Assembly (NCBI RefSeq): GCF_016820585.1
Contig: NZ_JADHDX010000003.1
Location: 186,001-250,000 of the forward strand
Direction: 5' to 3'
Length of the DNA stretch: 64,000 nucleotides
DNA from: Arthrobacter beigongshangensis
GTDB taxonomy: Bacteria; Bacillota; Bacilli; Bacillales_A; Planococcaceae
Both the position numbers and the translations under genes were made by a program. Numbering within the stretch: the stretch's first letter is position 1; every line of letters begins with the position of its first letter. Shown here piece after piece: positions 49,607-59,114 of this stretch. The notes under the pieces are model-generated. The model did no database searches. It worked only from the letters and a program-made list of their open reading frames with translations, and had not been told where the DNA came from.

Positions 49607-50842
49607 ATGAAACGTCGAGTGGTTGTAACGGGTTATGGAGTCGTATCGCCATTAGGAAATGATGTTGATACGCTTTGGAATCATATTAAAGAAGGTAAAT
49701 CTGGCATTAAGAAAATTGAGTCCGATGAATTCAAAGAAATTAACACGCAAATTGCTGGGATTGTAAATGATTTTGATGCAGAAAGCTACTTTGATAAAAA
49801 AGAATTAGGGAAATATGATTTGTTTGCGCAGTATGCCTATGCAGCGGCAAAACAAGCGATCGATCAATCTGGAATTGACCTTGATACTGTGAATAGGGAG
49901 CGCATCGGAGTTTATGTCGGATCAGGTATCGGTGGAATTGATACTGTAATGGACAACCATAAACTTTTATTAGAAAAAGGAGTAAGGAGAGTTTCTCCAT
50001 TTATGGTACCCATGATGATCAGTAATATGGCGGCGGGTATTATCGCGATTAAAAATGGTTTTAAAGGTCCGAGCTTTGCGCCAGTTTCTGCTTGTGCAAC
50101 AGGGAACCACGCTATCGGTGAAGCTTACTTAAATATTTTGCACGGCTATTCTGATGCCATTGTAGCAGGAGGGGCGGAAGCTTCAATCAATCCGTTATCT
50201 TTTGCCGGATTCTCAAGAATGAGAGCCATGTCTACGTTAAATGATGCACCCGAAAAGGCGAGTCGTCCTTTTGATGGTGAGCGCGATGGCTTCGTCATGT
50301 CAGAGGGGGCAGGTATTTTAGTACTTGAGGAATATGAACATGCTAAAAAACGAGGTGCAACCATCCTAGGTGAAATCGTAGGCTACGGTTCAACAACGGA
50401 TGCCTTTCATATTACGTCTCCTGATTTTGATGGCGCGGCACGAGCCATGAAGTTAGCCTTAGAAATGGCGCAAATTGACCCTACTGCTATTGATTATATA
50501 AATGCGCATGGAACGAGCACACCTGAAGGAGATAAATCAGAAACGAAAGCCATTAAAGCTACATTTGGTGCCCATGCTTATCAATTAAAGGTCAGCTCTA
50601 CTAAATCAATGACAGGACATTTATTCGGAGCAGCAGGTGGAATTGAGGCGATAATTACGCTTAATAGTATAATGGAAGATATTGCACCTGCCACGATTAA
50701 TTATGAAAATCCAGATGAAGAATGTGACTTGAATTACGTTCCAAACGAAGCTATTAACTTAGAGATAAACTATGCACTTTCAAATGGTTTCGGTTTCGGT
50801 GGCCATAATGCAGTACTTGCTTTCAAGAAGTTCAAAAGTTAA
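49607..50842 (+). CDS. fabF: 3-oxoacyl-ACP synthase II (FabF type)
   Basis: A 411-aa condensing enzyme that elongates acyl-ACP with malonyl-ACP. The Cys-His-His triad is intact: SACATGNHAIG (about 160), INAHGTSTPEGDK (about 300) and STKSMTGHLFGAAGG (about 330-345). GGAGG lies 5 nt before ATG 49607. It is paired with tetR rather than with other fab genes, so it is probably an accessory or second FabF under TetR control; a housekeeping role cannot be ruled out. Confidence 0.9.
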   Translation: MKRRVVVTGYGVVSPLGNDVDTLWNHIKEGKSGIKKIESDEFKEINTQIAGIVNDFDAESYFDKKELGKYDLFAQYAYAAAKQAIDQSGIDLDTVNRERIGVYVGSGIGGIDTVMDNHKLLLEKGVRRVSPFMVPMMISNMAAGIIAIKNGFKGPSFAPVSACATGNHAIGEAYLNILHGYSDAIVAGGAEASINPLSFAGFSRMRAMSTLNDAPEKASRPFDGERDGFVMSEGAGILVLEEYEHAKKRGATILGEIVGYGSTTDAFHITSPDFDGAARAMKLALEMAQIDPTAIDYINAHGTSTPEGDKSETKAIKATFGAHAYQLKVSSTKSMTGHLFGAAGGIEAIITLNSIMEDIAPATINYENPDEECDLNYVPNEAINLEINYALSNGFGFGGHNAVLAFKKFKS

Positions 50843-50955
50843 CTTGGAACGACGTCTATTTTACGGAGAGGCTTCACCAATGTAGTGAAAAGGTGATTGA
50901 ATGGATGTGAAGTGATATTAATGTGCGATACATCCCAAATCTTTTTCAAATGTAT

Positions 50956-50992
50956 AAAAACGAGATTCCGCTGACATGGGATCTCGTTTTTA
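50956..50992. terminator. Terminator between fabF and the racemase-like gene
   Basis: AAAAACGAGAT/ATCTCGTTTTT with a loop of about 13 nt. Confidence 0.75.
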
Positions 50993-51042
50993 TGTAGATA
51001 AGTTTTTGTATATGGTATTACATTGAGCTGCTATTCATTTGC

Positions 51043-51723
51043 CTATGGAGTGTTCTTCTCTGCCTTCAGTTGGCGAACAATGGAAGTTACTAAAGGAGTC
51101 AGTGGATTCATAATAGTTGTAGCTGTCTCAGATTCAACTTGCCGAGCTGCATCCACCATTGAGAGTTGCGCCACGGACATAGCGATCATATTGTCTTGAA
51201 TAATGTGCGTTAAAAATTTGACGATTTCTTGATCATATTCTTCTTTTAGCCCCTGCATGATCAAGTCAAATGTATCATCAATTACAACAATCTCTAGATC
51301 TAACGATTTTTGGAGACGATATGCATGACGATGAAGCCGCTCCATTGTGCCTTCGACAGTGGCCGGATTCGTAAAGAAGATTTTCTGGGGTTGCTGAATA
51401 TGACAAATAGCATCAAAGTAAGGCTCGTCAATTTTTATAATCGGTACTGTTATCGACAGTTGGTCTTCACGTAAAAGGGCAATATAGTTTGTACACGTAA
51501 TCAGGATAGCCTCCACATTCGCTTGGGCAATCCATTCAAGTTGTTCTTTGACTTTATGTTGAGCATCGGATTCCTTGAAATTGGGATCGGAAGTGACTCG
51601 ATGCATGAGTCCTGGATCAACAAAGTGGATGCATTCAATATCAAATGGAGCAAGTGCCTGTTCGATATAGTCTATATTTGAATAATGGGCGTGTAAACAT
51701 CCTAATCTTTTGCTCAAAGCCAT
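51043..51723 (-). CDS. Asp/Glu racemase-superfamily-like protein
   Basis: A 226-aa protein. RLGCLHAHYSNIDYIEQAL at the start and ILITCTNYIALL (about 73-84, a possible catalytic Cys) recall the Asp/Glu/hydantoin racemase superfamily. FFTNPATVEGTMERLHRHA (about 115) and the SMVDAARQV segment near residue 195 also fit, but a clear second catalytic Cys is not visible. Function is therefore uncertain. It follows the HAAS-protein gene by 15 bp and may share its operon. Confidence 0.6.
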   Translation of the reverse strand: MALSKRLGCLHAHYSNIDYIEQALAPFDIECIHFVDPGLMHRVTSDPNFKESDAQHKVKEQLEWIAQANVEAILITCTNYIALLREDQLSITVPIIKIDEPYFDAICHIQQPQKIFFTNPATVEGTMERLHRHAYRLQKSLDLEIVVIDDTFDLIMQGLKEEYDQEIVKFLTHIIQDNMIAMSVAQLSMVDAARQVESETATTIMNPLTPLVTSIVRQLKAEKNTP

Positions 51724-51738
51724 CCCTCCTTTACGCCG

Positions 51739-52755
51739 TTATTTTATCTTTGCTTTACGAAAACCTGTATAGCAGTCTAGTAAACTCGTCACAATGACAG
51801 AAGCGACAATGATTCCGTAAATCCAGCTAAGCGCTGAAGACAAATTATCTTGTGAGTTGTCTAGTAGCTCGGAGAAGTAAGTGACGAATGCAGGATTTAC
51901 TAAATTGGGATTGCTGACGATGATGATGAATCCAATGACGCCGACTAATTGGACGACTGTATTAGTTATCGCAAGTTTGAACGTCCATTGACCTAGCTTG
52001 GCTTTGTAGGCAAGTAACAGTAGCTCCAGTACGATGAGCAATGATACAAGTGGCCAATAGGAGAGAAGGATATCATGTTGGAAAACAGGCGTGACAAATT
52101 CTAACCCACTTTGACCTTCTCTTGATTCATAAATGCCTATGAGATGTGTAGCTCTGAAATAAACAACAGCCCAAATGACTGTCCAGAGGAGCCCAGCACC
52201 AATTTCACTTGTTTTAATGGCCTTTTTCAACGGGACGTTAGGAATATTTTTCAAATCATCCGGTTTCCAAGGAGTACCTGATAGCGTTAACGGAACGTGA
52301 ACGGTAGGTGATATGGTGCGTTCTAAGATGATAAAAGTGATGGTTACCCAAAAGAAGGTTTGGGCAGCAGCTCCTAACAGAATTGCTATTGCTTCAACGA
52401 TAAAACCAGAGACAGTGAGTAAGGATAGCGTGTCAACATTTGAAAGTGACGCGACTTTCTCGATAATAAATACCGATAAAACAACGATGGATACAATGGT
52501 CAGTGTCAGTTTTAGTATTGAAATGTAGATGTCATAAAATTTAGGTCCTATCAGATGCATCGGCCGGTCTCGATATTGGGCGGCAAGTGTTGCGGGATTG
52601 CCAAGCTTCTCAAGCGCTTGTGTCACATTGTCCTCCGTATAATCGTCTGGAAGCATGTCTTCGATTGTCGAGCGCAATTCCAATGCGATATCATTACGCA
52701 TTTTTTCGGGCAACCTACGCGTCACCTCTCGTACATAGACCTCAATCAGTTCCAT
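51739..52755 (-). CDS. HAAS-domain membrane protein
   Basis: A 338-aa protein. The N-terminal ~70 residues, ELIEVYVREVTRRLPEKMRNDIALELRSTIEDML with LEKLGNPATLAAQYR (landmarks RRLP, ELRSTI and LGNP), are the HAAS [16 protein letters not shown] regularly encoded beside PadR regulators. Six to seven transmembrane segments follow (about 80-335). Overlaps padR by 14 bp. Function unknown; the pairing implies a PadR-controlled membrane process. Confidence 0.8.
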   Translation of the reverse strand: MELIEVYVREVTRRLPEKMRNDIALELRSTIEDMLPDDYTEDNVTQALEKLGNPATLAAQYRDRPMHLIGPKFYDIYISILKLTLTIVSIVVLSVFIIEKVASLSNVDTLSLLTVSGFIVEAIAILLGAAAQTFFWVTITFIILERTISPTVHVPLTLSGTPWKPDDLKNIPNVPLKKAIKTSEIGAGLLWTVIWAVVYFRATHLIGIYESREGQSGLEFVTPVFQHDILLSYWPLVSLLIVLELLLLAYKAKLGQWTFKLAITNTVVQLVGVIGFIIIVSNPNLVNPAFVTYFSELLDNSQDNLSSALSWIYGIIVASVIVTSLLDCYTGFRKAKIK

Positions 52756-53089
52756 TTGTGTCAGCTCCTTTTAACACGATTGTCAGTTCCTTCGTCATTT
52801 TTTCCCATTCTGCTTGTAGCTGTTCAAAAACCTCAATGCCAACATCGCTAATCAAGTAATATTTTCGCGGTCTGCTTTCCGTCGTATCCCAGCTACTCGA
52901 TAATAGTTCTTGTTTTTCAAGGCGTCGTAGTAAGGGATATAAGGTGCTTTGGTCAATTTCGATTCCGGATTTCTCAAGAAGCTGAACGAGTGAATAACCG
53001 TATTGTGGTGTTTTTAGCTGACTGAGTACAGCTAATGTTAGTGTTCCTCTCCGCAATTCTGTCGTTAAGGAATTCAATAGATCACTCAT
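52742..53089 (-). CDS. PadR-family transcriptional regulator
   Basis: A 115-aa winged helix. ELRRGTLTLAVLSQLKTPQYGYSLVQLLEKSGIEIDQSTLYPLLRRLEKQELLSSSW (about 9-67; landmarks YGYSLV and STLYPLLRRLE) is the PadR signature, with RKYYLISDVG as the wing. A dyad AGTGTAT-ATC-ATACACT lies 20 bp upstream. First gene of a padR-HAAS operon. Confidence 0.92.
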   Translation of the reverse strand: MSDLLNSLTTELRRGTLTLAVLSQLKTPQYGYSLVQLLEKSGIEIDQSTLYPLLRRLEKQELLSSSWDTTESRPRKYYLISDVGIEVFEQLQAEWEKMTKELTIVLKGADTNGTD

Positions 53090-53109
53090 TAGATCACCTC
53101 ACTCTTTAT

Positions 53110-53126
53110 AGTGTATATCATACACT
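53110..53126. promoter_or_regulatory. Candidate PadR operator
   Basis: AGTGTAT ATC ATACACT, a perfect inverted repeat in the padR promoter region; PadR proteins usually bind ATGT/ACAT-type dyads near their own gene. Confidence 0.55.
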
Positions 53127-53223
53127 ACTGTTTGATGCATATCAATTGAAAATATAAATATTGATTTTAGTGGGGGATGCCGGTCCGTACCATATGAAAA
53201 AGGAATAATGTCAGAAAGTAAAA

Positions 53224-53274
53224 CAAAAAACCAGCTCACTCCAATGGATTTTCTCCATGGAATGAGCTGGTTTG
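53224..53274 (-). terminator. katA terminator
   Basis: AAACCAGCTCATTCC and the opposite arm GGAGTGAGCTGGTTT pair (one G-T pair), with an inner ATGGA/TCCAT helix, then T-rich sequence on the minus strand. Confidence 0.8.
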
Positions 53275-54870
53275 TTAATAAGGTTCTGCGTTATGACCTT
53301 TGTCAACGGCTTCTTCAGGTGCTTTGTCGCCATCTCGATTGCCAAGTGGCTTCCGACTAGATCCACCTGTTGTTGCATGTGCCAATCCGTCACGTAAACG
53401 GCGTCCATATTCCGCGTCAGCTTCATCAGCAAGGGCCATTATTTTATCTTGAATGCGAGGATCACAATTTGAAAGGTCTGCTACCAAATTTGAAATTAAA
53501 TCTTCACGTTCCCACTCCTCAAACATGCGGTAGGTTTCTCCAGCTTGTTTCGTATTACTTTGGCGATCAATCGACTCGCGTACGAGATGTCCTTCTATAA
53601 AAGGCGTGTATTCTTTACCATCTTGTGTGGCTTCTTTTAAACCACCTAACATCGATGGCTCATAGTTAATATGCGGATTCTGACCAGGAGCTCTATCTAG
53701 TTTATATTGCATCTGCCCGCCACTCTGATTTGTCGCAACACGCTTTTTGGGTGAGTTGATAGGGAGCTGTAAATAGTTGGCACCTACACGATGGCGCTGT
53801 GTATCGGAATAGGAGAAGGTCCGCCCCTGCAGCATTTTATCATCGGAAAAATCGAGACCGTCCACAAGAACCCCGGTACCAAATGCCACCTGCTCTACTT
53901 CAGTAAAATAATCGTCAGGGTTTTTGTGTAACACCATTCTACCAACAGGCAGCCAAGGAAATTGATCCTCCGGCCATAATTTTGTATCATCGAGCGGATC
54001 AAAATCGAGCTCTGGATGGTCATCGTCGCTCATTACTTGAACGAGTAGCTCCCATTCAGGATAATCACCGTCTTTGATAGCGTCATACAAGTCTTGTGTC
54101 GCATGATTGAAACTCGACGCCTGAATATCACTAGCTTCTTGCTGCGTTAAGTTTTTAATCCCTTGTTTCGGCTCCCAATGATATTTCACCAGCACTGCAA
54201 CACCCTCTTCATTGACCCATTTGTACGTATTGACGCCAGAGCCTTGCATCATACGGTAGTTGGCAGGGATACCCCAAGGTGAATAGACAAAAGTCACCAT
54301 ATGGAATGATTCGGGTGAGCTAGCGCAAAAATCGAAAAAGCGCTCGCTATCTTGAATATTCGTAATGGGATCCGGTTTAAAGGCGTGAATCATATCGGGA
54401 AATTTAATGGCATCGCGGATAAAGAAAATTTTTAAATTGTTGCCGACTAGATCCCAGTTACCGTCTTCTGTATAAAACTTAACTGCAAAGCCGCGGGGAT
54501 CGCGCAACGTTTCCGGGGAGTGACCGCCATGGATAACCGACGAAAAGCGTACAAAGACGGGTGTCTGTTTACCTTTATTCTGAAAGAGTTTGGCACGCGT
54601 ATACTTGGAAACGGGATCATTACCTGCTGTTCCATAAGCTTCAAAATAACCATGAGCTCCAGCCCCACGTGCATGGACAACGCGCTCTGGAACACGCTCC
54701 CTATCGAAATGGCTGATTTTTTCTAGAAAATCATAATTTTCGAGTACGGCCGGGCCTCGATTACCGACCGTTCGTATATTTTGATTATTGGTGACGGGGT
54801 GTCCCTGTCGGTTGGTTAGTGTGTCTTCCCGCTCCTCGTCGGACTGAGTAGTGGATGGATCTTGCCTCAA
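53275..54870 (-). CDS. katA: Monofunctional heme catalase
   Basis: A 531-aa catalase. [22 protein letters not shown] (landmark [11 protein letters not shown], about 58-69) has the catalytic His, [23 protein letters not shown] the Asn, and [19 protein letters not shown] (about 345-363) the proximal heme-ligand Tyr. It is ~45 residues longer than KatA of B. subtilis, mainly an acidic/polar N-terminus and a charged C-terminal tail ([16 protein letters not shown]), approaching the size of spore catalase KatX. Class assignment within small-subunit catalases is tentative. Confidence 0.9.
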   Translation of the reverse strand: MRQDPSTTQSDEEREDTLTNRQGHPVTNNQNIRTVGNRGPAVLENYDFLEKISHFDRERVPERVVHARGAGAHGYFEAYGTAGNDPVSKYTRAKLFQNKGKQTPVFVRFSSVIHGGHSPETLRDPRGFAVKFYTEDGNWDLVGNNLKIFFIRDAIKFPDMIHAFKPDPITNIQDSERFFDFCASSPESFHMVTFVYSPWGIPANYRMMQGSGVNTYKWVNEEGVAVLVKYHWEPKQGIKNLTQQEASDIQASSFNHATQDLYDAIKDGDYPEWELLVQVMSDDDHPELDFDPLDDTKLWPEDQFPWLPVGRMVLHKNPDDYFTEVEQVAFGTGVLVDGLDFSDDKMLQGRTFSYSDTQRHRVGANYLQLPINSPKKRVATNQSGGQMQYKLDRAPGQNPHINYEPSMLGGLKEATQDGKEYTPFIEGHLVRESIDRQSNTKQAGETYRMFEEWEREDLISNLVADLSNCDPRIQDKIMALADEADAEYGRRLRDGLAHATTGGSSRKPLGNRDGDKAPEEAVDKGHNAEPY

Positions 54871-55031
54871 ATGATTTCCTCCTTAAGAAAAATATTTAGC
54901 TCTATGCGTAGCACTTGTACTCACTCTGTGTCATTCCGATAGAATTCATTCCAATTGATAATTTTTATTTGAAATGAATTGTTCATGCCCATCATATAGT
55001 TCTAGAAAGTATTTGAAGTAGGTGGGGAACT

Positions 55032-55646
55032 ATGTACTTTTTTAAAAGAGCGTTAGTGATAGTAATTGGTAGTACATTTATTGCAATTGGTTTAAATGGA
55101 TTTCTCATCCCTTTTGGGTTGTTAGAAGGCGGTGCACTTGGGATTAGCTTGATATTTCATTATTTAATCGGTATTAAAGTTGGGTTCACATTTTTATTAG
55201 TGAGCATTCCGATTTTTATAGTAGCCTGGATATTTTATCGTCCGTTCTTTTTTAACGGTATTCATGGCATGCTGTTGTCATCTCTTATCATTGACGTGCT
55301 ATCTCCATTGCAAAGCATTGGTAGGGAATTTGTCATTTCTACGTTAGCGGGTGCCATTTGCGGTGGAATCATCATTGGAATAGGAATCGGTATCATGCTT
55401 TGTTTAGATATTAGTATTGGTGGAACGGACTTGTTGGCGCAAATGCTTGCAAGGAAGCTTACTGTTAATCCCGGAATAATGATTTTTTGCTTAGATGTGT
55501 TAATTGTAATTTTGGGGAGCTATATTATACCTGCAGTTCAGCTAAGTACATCATTAGTCACGGTATGTTGTGTTGGAATTACAACTAGTCTACTTATTAC
55601 GACAGTAAGCAAAGCGCGAAAAAGAAGGTTTTTTGATTGTGACTAG
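55032..55646 (+). CDS. YitT-family membrane protein without the C-terminal domain
   Basis: A 204-aa protein with five hydrophobic segments. FIAIGLNGFLIPFGLLEGGALGIS (landmarks NGFLIPFGL and GGALGIS) and GIGIGIMLCLDISIGGTDLLAQMLARK are the YitT/YczE membrane domain. Typical YitT proteins are ~280 aa and end in a cytoplasmic DUF2179 domain that is missing here; the protein stops after KARKRRFFDCD. GGTGGGG lies upstream. Function unknown. Confidence 0.78.
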   Translation: MYFFKRALVIVIGSTFIAIGLNGFLIPFGLLEGGALGISLIFHYLIGIKVGFTFLLVSIPIFIVAWIFYRPFFFNGIHGMLLSSLIIDVLSPLQSIGREFVISTLAGAICGGIIIGIGIGIMLCLDISIGGTDLLAQMLARKLTVNPGIMIFCLDVLIVILGSYIIPAVQLSTSLVTVCCVGITTSLLITTVSKARKRRFFDCD

Positions 55647-55763
55647 TGAAAAGGTACTACCTAATTAAAAGTGCGAATAATGTCGAACTCTATACTGCGT
55701 TTTATATTCTTCCGTGGTATGATAAAAAGAATAAGTTGGTAATTTTTTGAGGGGGGAGGGGAA

Positions 55764-58022
55764 ATGGAAGTGAAAACAATTGCTGAATTCATTGCTGAAA
55801 CAAATGAATTTTGTCGACAAGCAGGAATGAATCCAGAAGAGTTACCTTCTGTAGCAATTCCTTTTTCTGACACAAATAACTCGGCGAAATTAGGTTTATA
55901 TGAAGAAATCATTTCGGTCACTCGCCTTTTTAGCGGAAAGATTACAGAGTTGTTGGAGGGCATTCCGTTACTAATAGCAGTCTCAGACGAGCATGGCGTT
56001 ATATTAGACATGGTCGGGGATGATACTATACAACAATATGTGGATAAATTTGGTGTCAAACAAGGTGTTCAGTTTTCGGTTAATACGATGGGAACAAACA
56101 TCATTAACTTATCATTGGCTCATCACTGGGAGCCTGTTGAACTCATAGGTGCTGAACATTATTACCATTACCTGCAGTCGACGGCTTGCTATGGTGTAGC
56201 ATTTAAAAATACGGATACAGAAGAAATACTTGGTTCACTGGTCATCCTAACGGACTTGTCACACCAAAATCCGATGATAACGATGTTGCTGGCAACAATG
56301 GTCGACTCAATTGAAAGAGAATTGGTATTGCGAAAGCAAAATAGGCAGTTGAATATGCTGCACCAAGTGATGATGGATAATAGTCAATATGGCGTTATCA
56401 CGACAGATTTAGAGGGAAACGTATTAGAATTTAATATTAGAGCAGAAATCCTTCTTGGCAATAAAATTCGTGACGTCATCGGAAACCATGCAAGGCACTT
56501 GACTGGTATTGGACAGTATATGGAAGCTGTGTTGAGTGAAAAAAAACGGTTTGACGATGTGTATATTACGATTGGCAATGAAGGGGACCCCGCGCAACGA
56601 TATTGTCTGTTTGATGCATTTCCTATCTACGATGATAGCTACCAAACGATTGGTGTGTTTGCGCAGTTACGTGATATTACAGAGGTTTACAATGTACAAC
56701 AGCGTTTTAACTTTTTGGCAAATCATGATGAACAGACCGGTTTACCAAACCGCAGATTTTTACTGGCTAATTTAACAAATATGATTGAAGAACGTGACAA
56801 GAACAAAGCGAATGGTCAACTTGCTGTAATCCATTTAGATTTGGATCGCTTTAAGATCGTCAATGATACATTAGGACAAAAAGATGGCGATTTTATATTA
56901 AAAAGAATTGCAAATCGTTTAGCCAACTATTCTGGAGAAAATAATTTCATAGCAAGAGTGGGTGGGGATGATTTTGTCTTAATTTTTCGCTTGCAGGAGC
57001 AAGATGATGTGCAGCAAATTGGTCAGCAGCTTCTTACTCTATTTAACAATCCTTTTGCGATGAAAGGCTATGATTTTCACATTACAGCTAGTATTGGTGT
57101 TGCTGTTTATCCAAATAATGGACGAACAACGGAAGAACTGCTGGTCAAGGCGGATACAGCTATGTTCCAAGCTAAAAAACAAGGGAAAAATCAATTTGTT
57201 CTCTATTCAGATGAGCTGGATCCGAAAACACATGACAAAATTCTACTGGAAGCTTCCTTGCGAAAAGCGATAGATTCAGATGAACTTGTTCTTTACTATC
57301 AACCACAAATTGATATTAAAACAAATACAATGATTGGCGTAGAAGCCCTCATTAGATGGGAGCACCCGACATTGGGGACGTTGCTACCGAGTGAATTTGT
57401 ACCTTTGGCGGAAGAAACAGGCCTAATTAATCAAATGGATGAATGGGTGTTACGGACCGCGTGTAAGCAAAATAAGAAGTGGCAGGACATGGGAATCCGA
57501 CCCTTTAGTGTAGCGATTAATTTATCTTCCAATCAGTTTGCAAGTAATAAGTTGCCGGAGTTAGTTCAAAGGGTTTTATGCGATACGGGGTTAAAGCCTG
57601 AGTACATAGAGCTTGAAATTACTGAAACCATGACAATGGATGTAGAACATGCAATTCCAACTTTGAGGGAATTAAATGAGCTAGGAGTTAAAATTAGCAT
57701 TGACGATTTTGGTACAGGTTATAGCTCGATGAATTACTTGACGAAGTTTCCAATTGATCGATTAAAGATTGATCGGTCATTTATTTGGAATATCGATAAT
57801 AATGATAGTGATTCAAACATTGTCATTACGATTATCCGGATGGCCCATAATCTTGGACTAAAAGTCATTGCTGAGGGAGTTGAGAATGATAAACAGCTTC
57901 AGTTTTTATATGAGCATGACTGTGATGAAGTGCAAGGGTTCTTCTTTAGCAAACCATTGTCAGTAGAAATGATTGAATCGAGTTTTGTCGAGATTCAGGG
58001 AGCACTAAGAGGAAATAAATAA
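55764..58022 (+). CDS. GAF-PAS-GGDEF-EAL cyclic-di-GMP protein
   Basis: A 752-aa soluble [17 protein letters not shown]. About 40-195 resembles the AcoR-type GAF sensor (NTMGTNIINLSL, GAEHYYHYL). About 205-325 is PAS (NSQYGVITTDLEGNVLEFN). About 330-485 is GGDEF with the signature GGDDF and no RxxD inhibitory site. About 500-745 is EAL with GVEALIRWEHP, AINLSSNQF, ELEITETMT and IDDFGTGYSS, so the phosphodiesterase looks active. GGDDF deviates from GG[DE]EF by Glu to Asp and may have low cyclase activity or only bind GTP. Strong GGGGGAGGGG site. Confidence 0.9.
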   Translation: MEVKTIAEFIAETNEFCRQAGMNPEELPSVAIPFSDTNNSAKLGLYEEIISVTRLFSGKITELLEGIPLLIAVSDEHGVILDMVGDDTIQQYVDKFGVKQGVQFSVNTMGTNIINLSLAHHWEPVELIGAEHYYHYLQSTACYGVAFKNTDTEEILGSLVILTDLSHQNPMITMLLATMVDSIERELVLRKQNRQLNMLHQVMMDNSQYGVITTDLEGNVLEFNIRAEILLGNKIRDVIGNHARHLTGIGQYMEAVLSEKKRFDDVYITIGNEGDPAQRYCLFDAFPIYDDSYQTIGVFAQLRDITEVYNVQQRFNFLANHDEQTGLPNRRFLLANLTNMIEERDKNKANGQLAVIHLDLDRFKIVNDTLGQKDGDFILKRIANRLANYSGENNFIARVGGDDFVLIFRLQEQDDVQQIGQQLLTLFNNPFAMKGYDFHITASIGVAVYPNNGRTTEELLVKADTAMFQAKKQGKNQFVLYSDELDPKTHDKILLEASLRKAIDSDELVLYYQPQIDIKTNTMIGVEALIRWEHPTLGTLLPSEFVPLAEETGLINQMDEWVLRTACKQNKKWQDMGIRPFSVAINLSSNQFASNKLPELVQRVLCDTGLKPEYIELEITETMTMDVEHAIPTLRELNELGVKISIDDFGTGYSSMNYLTKFPIDRLKIDRSFIWNIDNNDSDSNIVITIIRMAHNLGLKVIAEGVENDKQLQFLYEHDCDEVQGFFFSKPLSVEMIESSFVEIQGALRGNK

Positions 58023-58040
58023 GAAGATTTTTGTATACAT

Positions 58041-58082
58041 TGAAAACAAGACCGAGTCAGTACTGATTCAGTCTTGTTTTTC
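58041..58082. terminator. Bidirectional terminator
   Basis: AAAACAAGACCGAGTCAGTA pairs with TACTGATTCAGTCTTGTTTT (small loop), followed by Ts, between convergent genes. Confidence 0.85.
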
Positions 58083-58084
58083 TA

Positions 58085-58993
58085 TTAGTTATTTTTTTCG
58101 TAAATCCTTAGCTTTGTATAGATTGTTTCGAGTATCGGAACTGCCATGCCATTTGCATGTTGTAGCAGGTATCCTTGTAGATGATCTGCTTCCAACGGTA
58201 GGGATTTTTCCAAGTCACGTTGCATTGATGATTTCATGTTATAAGGCAGCGAGCTTATTTTATTGGCCAGGTCAGTTGTAATCGTTTCTTGAATAGGTGC
58301 ACCCATTTTACGCATGATCGCTGCAAGTTCCTCCAAAAAGGATTCGACCGTATGTCGTCCCGTATCTAGCTCCATAATGGGTCCGATTGGTGATTCCATA
58401 AGCGAAGTGATTCCAGAAAGTGTTGTGATGAAGAGATATTTATGCCACATTTCTTGAGTGATTTGCGTGCTCAATTCGAATGAAGCGTTTGCTCCATTGA
58501 AAACATCCCTTACTTTTTCAATCCGAGGTGTGCGTTCACCGGATCTTTCGCCATAAATCAGTTGGTGACTCGGGCTTTTTTGAAGGATCTTTCCCTGATC
58601 GTCAAGTGTCGTTTCAATAAAGCAAAGTCCTCCAATAACAGCATCTTCCCCAAAAGCCTCTATTAATTGATCGAGATGGGCTATACCATTCAATAGAGGT
58701 AAAATAGTTGTTTCGTTATTTACAAATGGACGGATATCCTCGATTGCCTGTGCCAGGTGATAAGACTTCGTTGATAGGAGAATCAAATCAAAGGTTTCTC
58801 CACTATCGTTTATTGTAATGAGACGAGGCACTAGCTTGGCATTCCCGTTGATACTTTCGATTTGTAGGCCGGTTTTCTCGAGCGCTTGTTTCCTACCCTC
58901 CCTTACTAGGAAGGTAACATCCTGTCCCTTTTCCAACAACCTACCACCAAAGTAACCTCCAATTGCACCTGCTCCGACAACTAGGATTTTCAT
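58085..58993 (-). CDS. panE: 2-dehydropantoate 2-reductase (PanE/ApbA family)
   Basis: A 302-aa NADPH-dependent ketopantoate reductase-like enzyme. KILVVGAGAIGGYFGGRLL (landmark GAGAIGGYFG) is the nucleotide-binding loop; LLSTKSYHL contains the conserved Lys-adjacent region, LLNGIAHLDQL the Asn, and MWHKYLFITTLSGITSLM the catalytic Lys (about 178). Late conserved Glu in KSSMQRDLEKSLPLEAD. Several paralogues often occur, so the exact substrate is tentative. Confidence 0.85.
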   Translation of the reverse strand: MKILVVGAGAIGGYFGGRLLEKGQDVTFLVREGRKQALEKTGLQIESINGNAKLVPRLITINDSGETFDLILLSTKSYHLAQAIEDIRPFVNNETTILPLLNGIAHLDQLIEAFGEDAVIGGLCFIETTLDDQGKILQKSPSHQLIYGERSGERTPRIEKVRDVFNGANASFELSTQITQEMWHKYLFITTLSGITSLMESPIGPIMELDTGRHTVESFLEELAAIMRKMGAPIQETITTDLANKISSLPYNMKSSMQRDLEKSLPLEADHLQGYLLQHANGMAVPILETIYTKLRIYEKNN

Positions 58994-59114
58994 GCTTTGT
59001 TCCCCCTTATATACGTTTTGTCCATTCTAGTATACACGAGTTAGATTAATAAGAATATTCGTAGGAGAAACAATGGCAAGCTGGAATGTGTTGATCCAAC
59101 TTGCCATCAATTAG

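Noticed and set aside
52313-52859. Plus-strand frames opposite the HAAS and padR genes
   Set aside because: They are antisense shadows of well-supported minus-strand genes.
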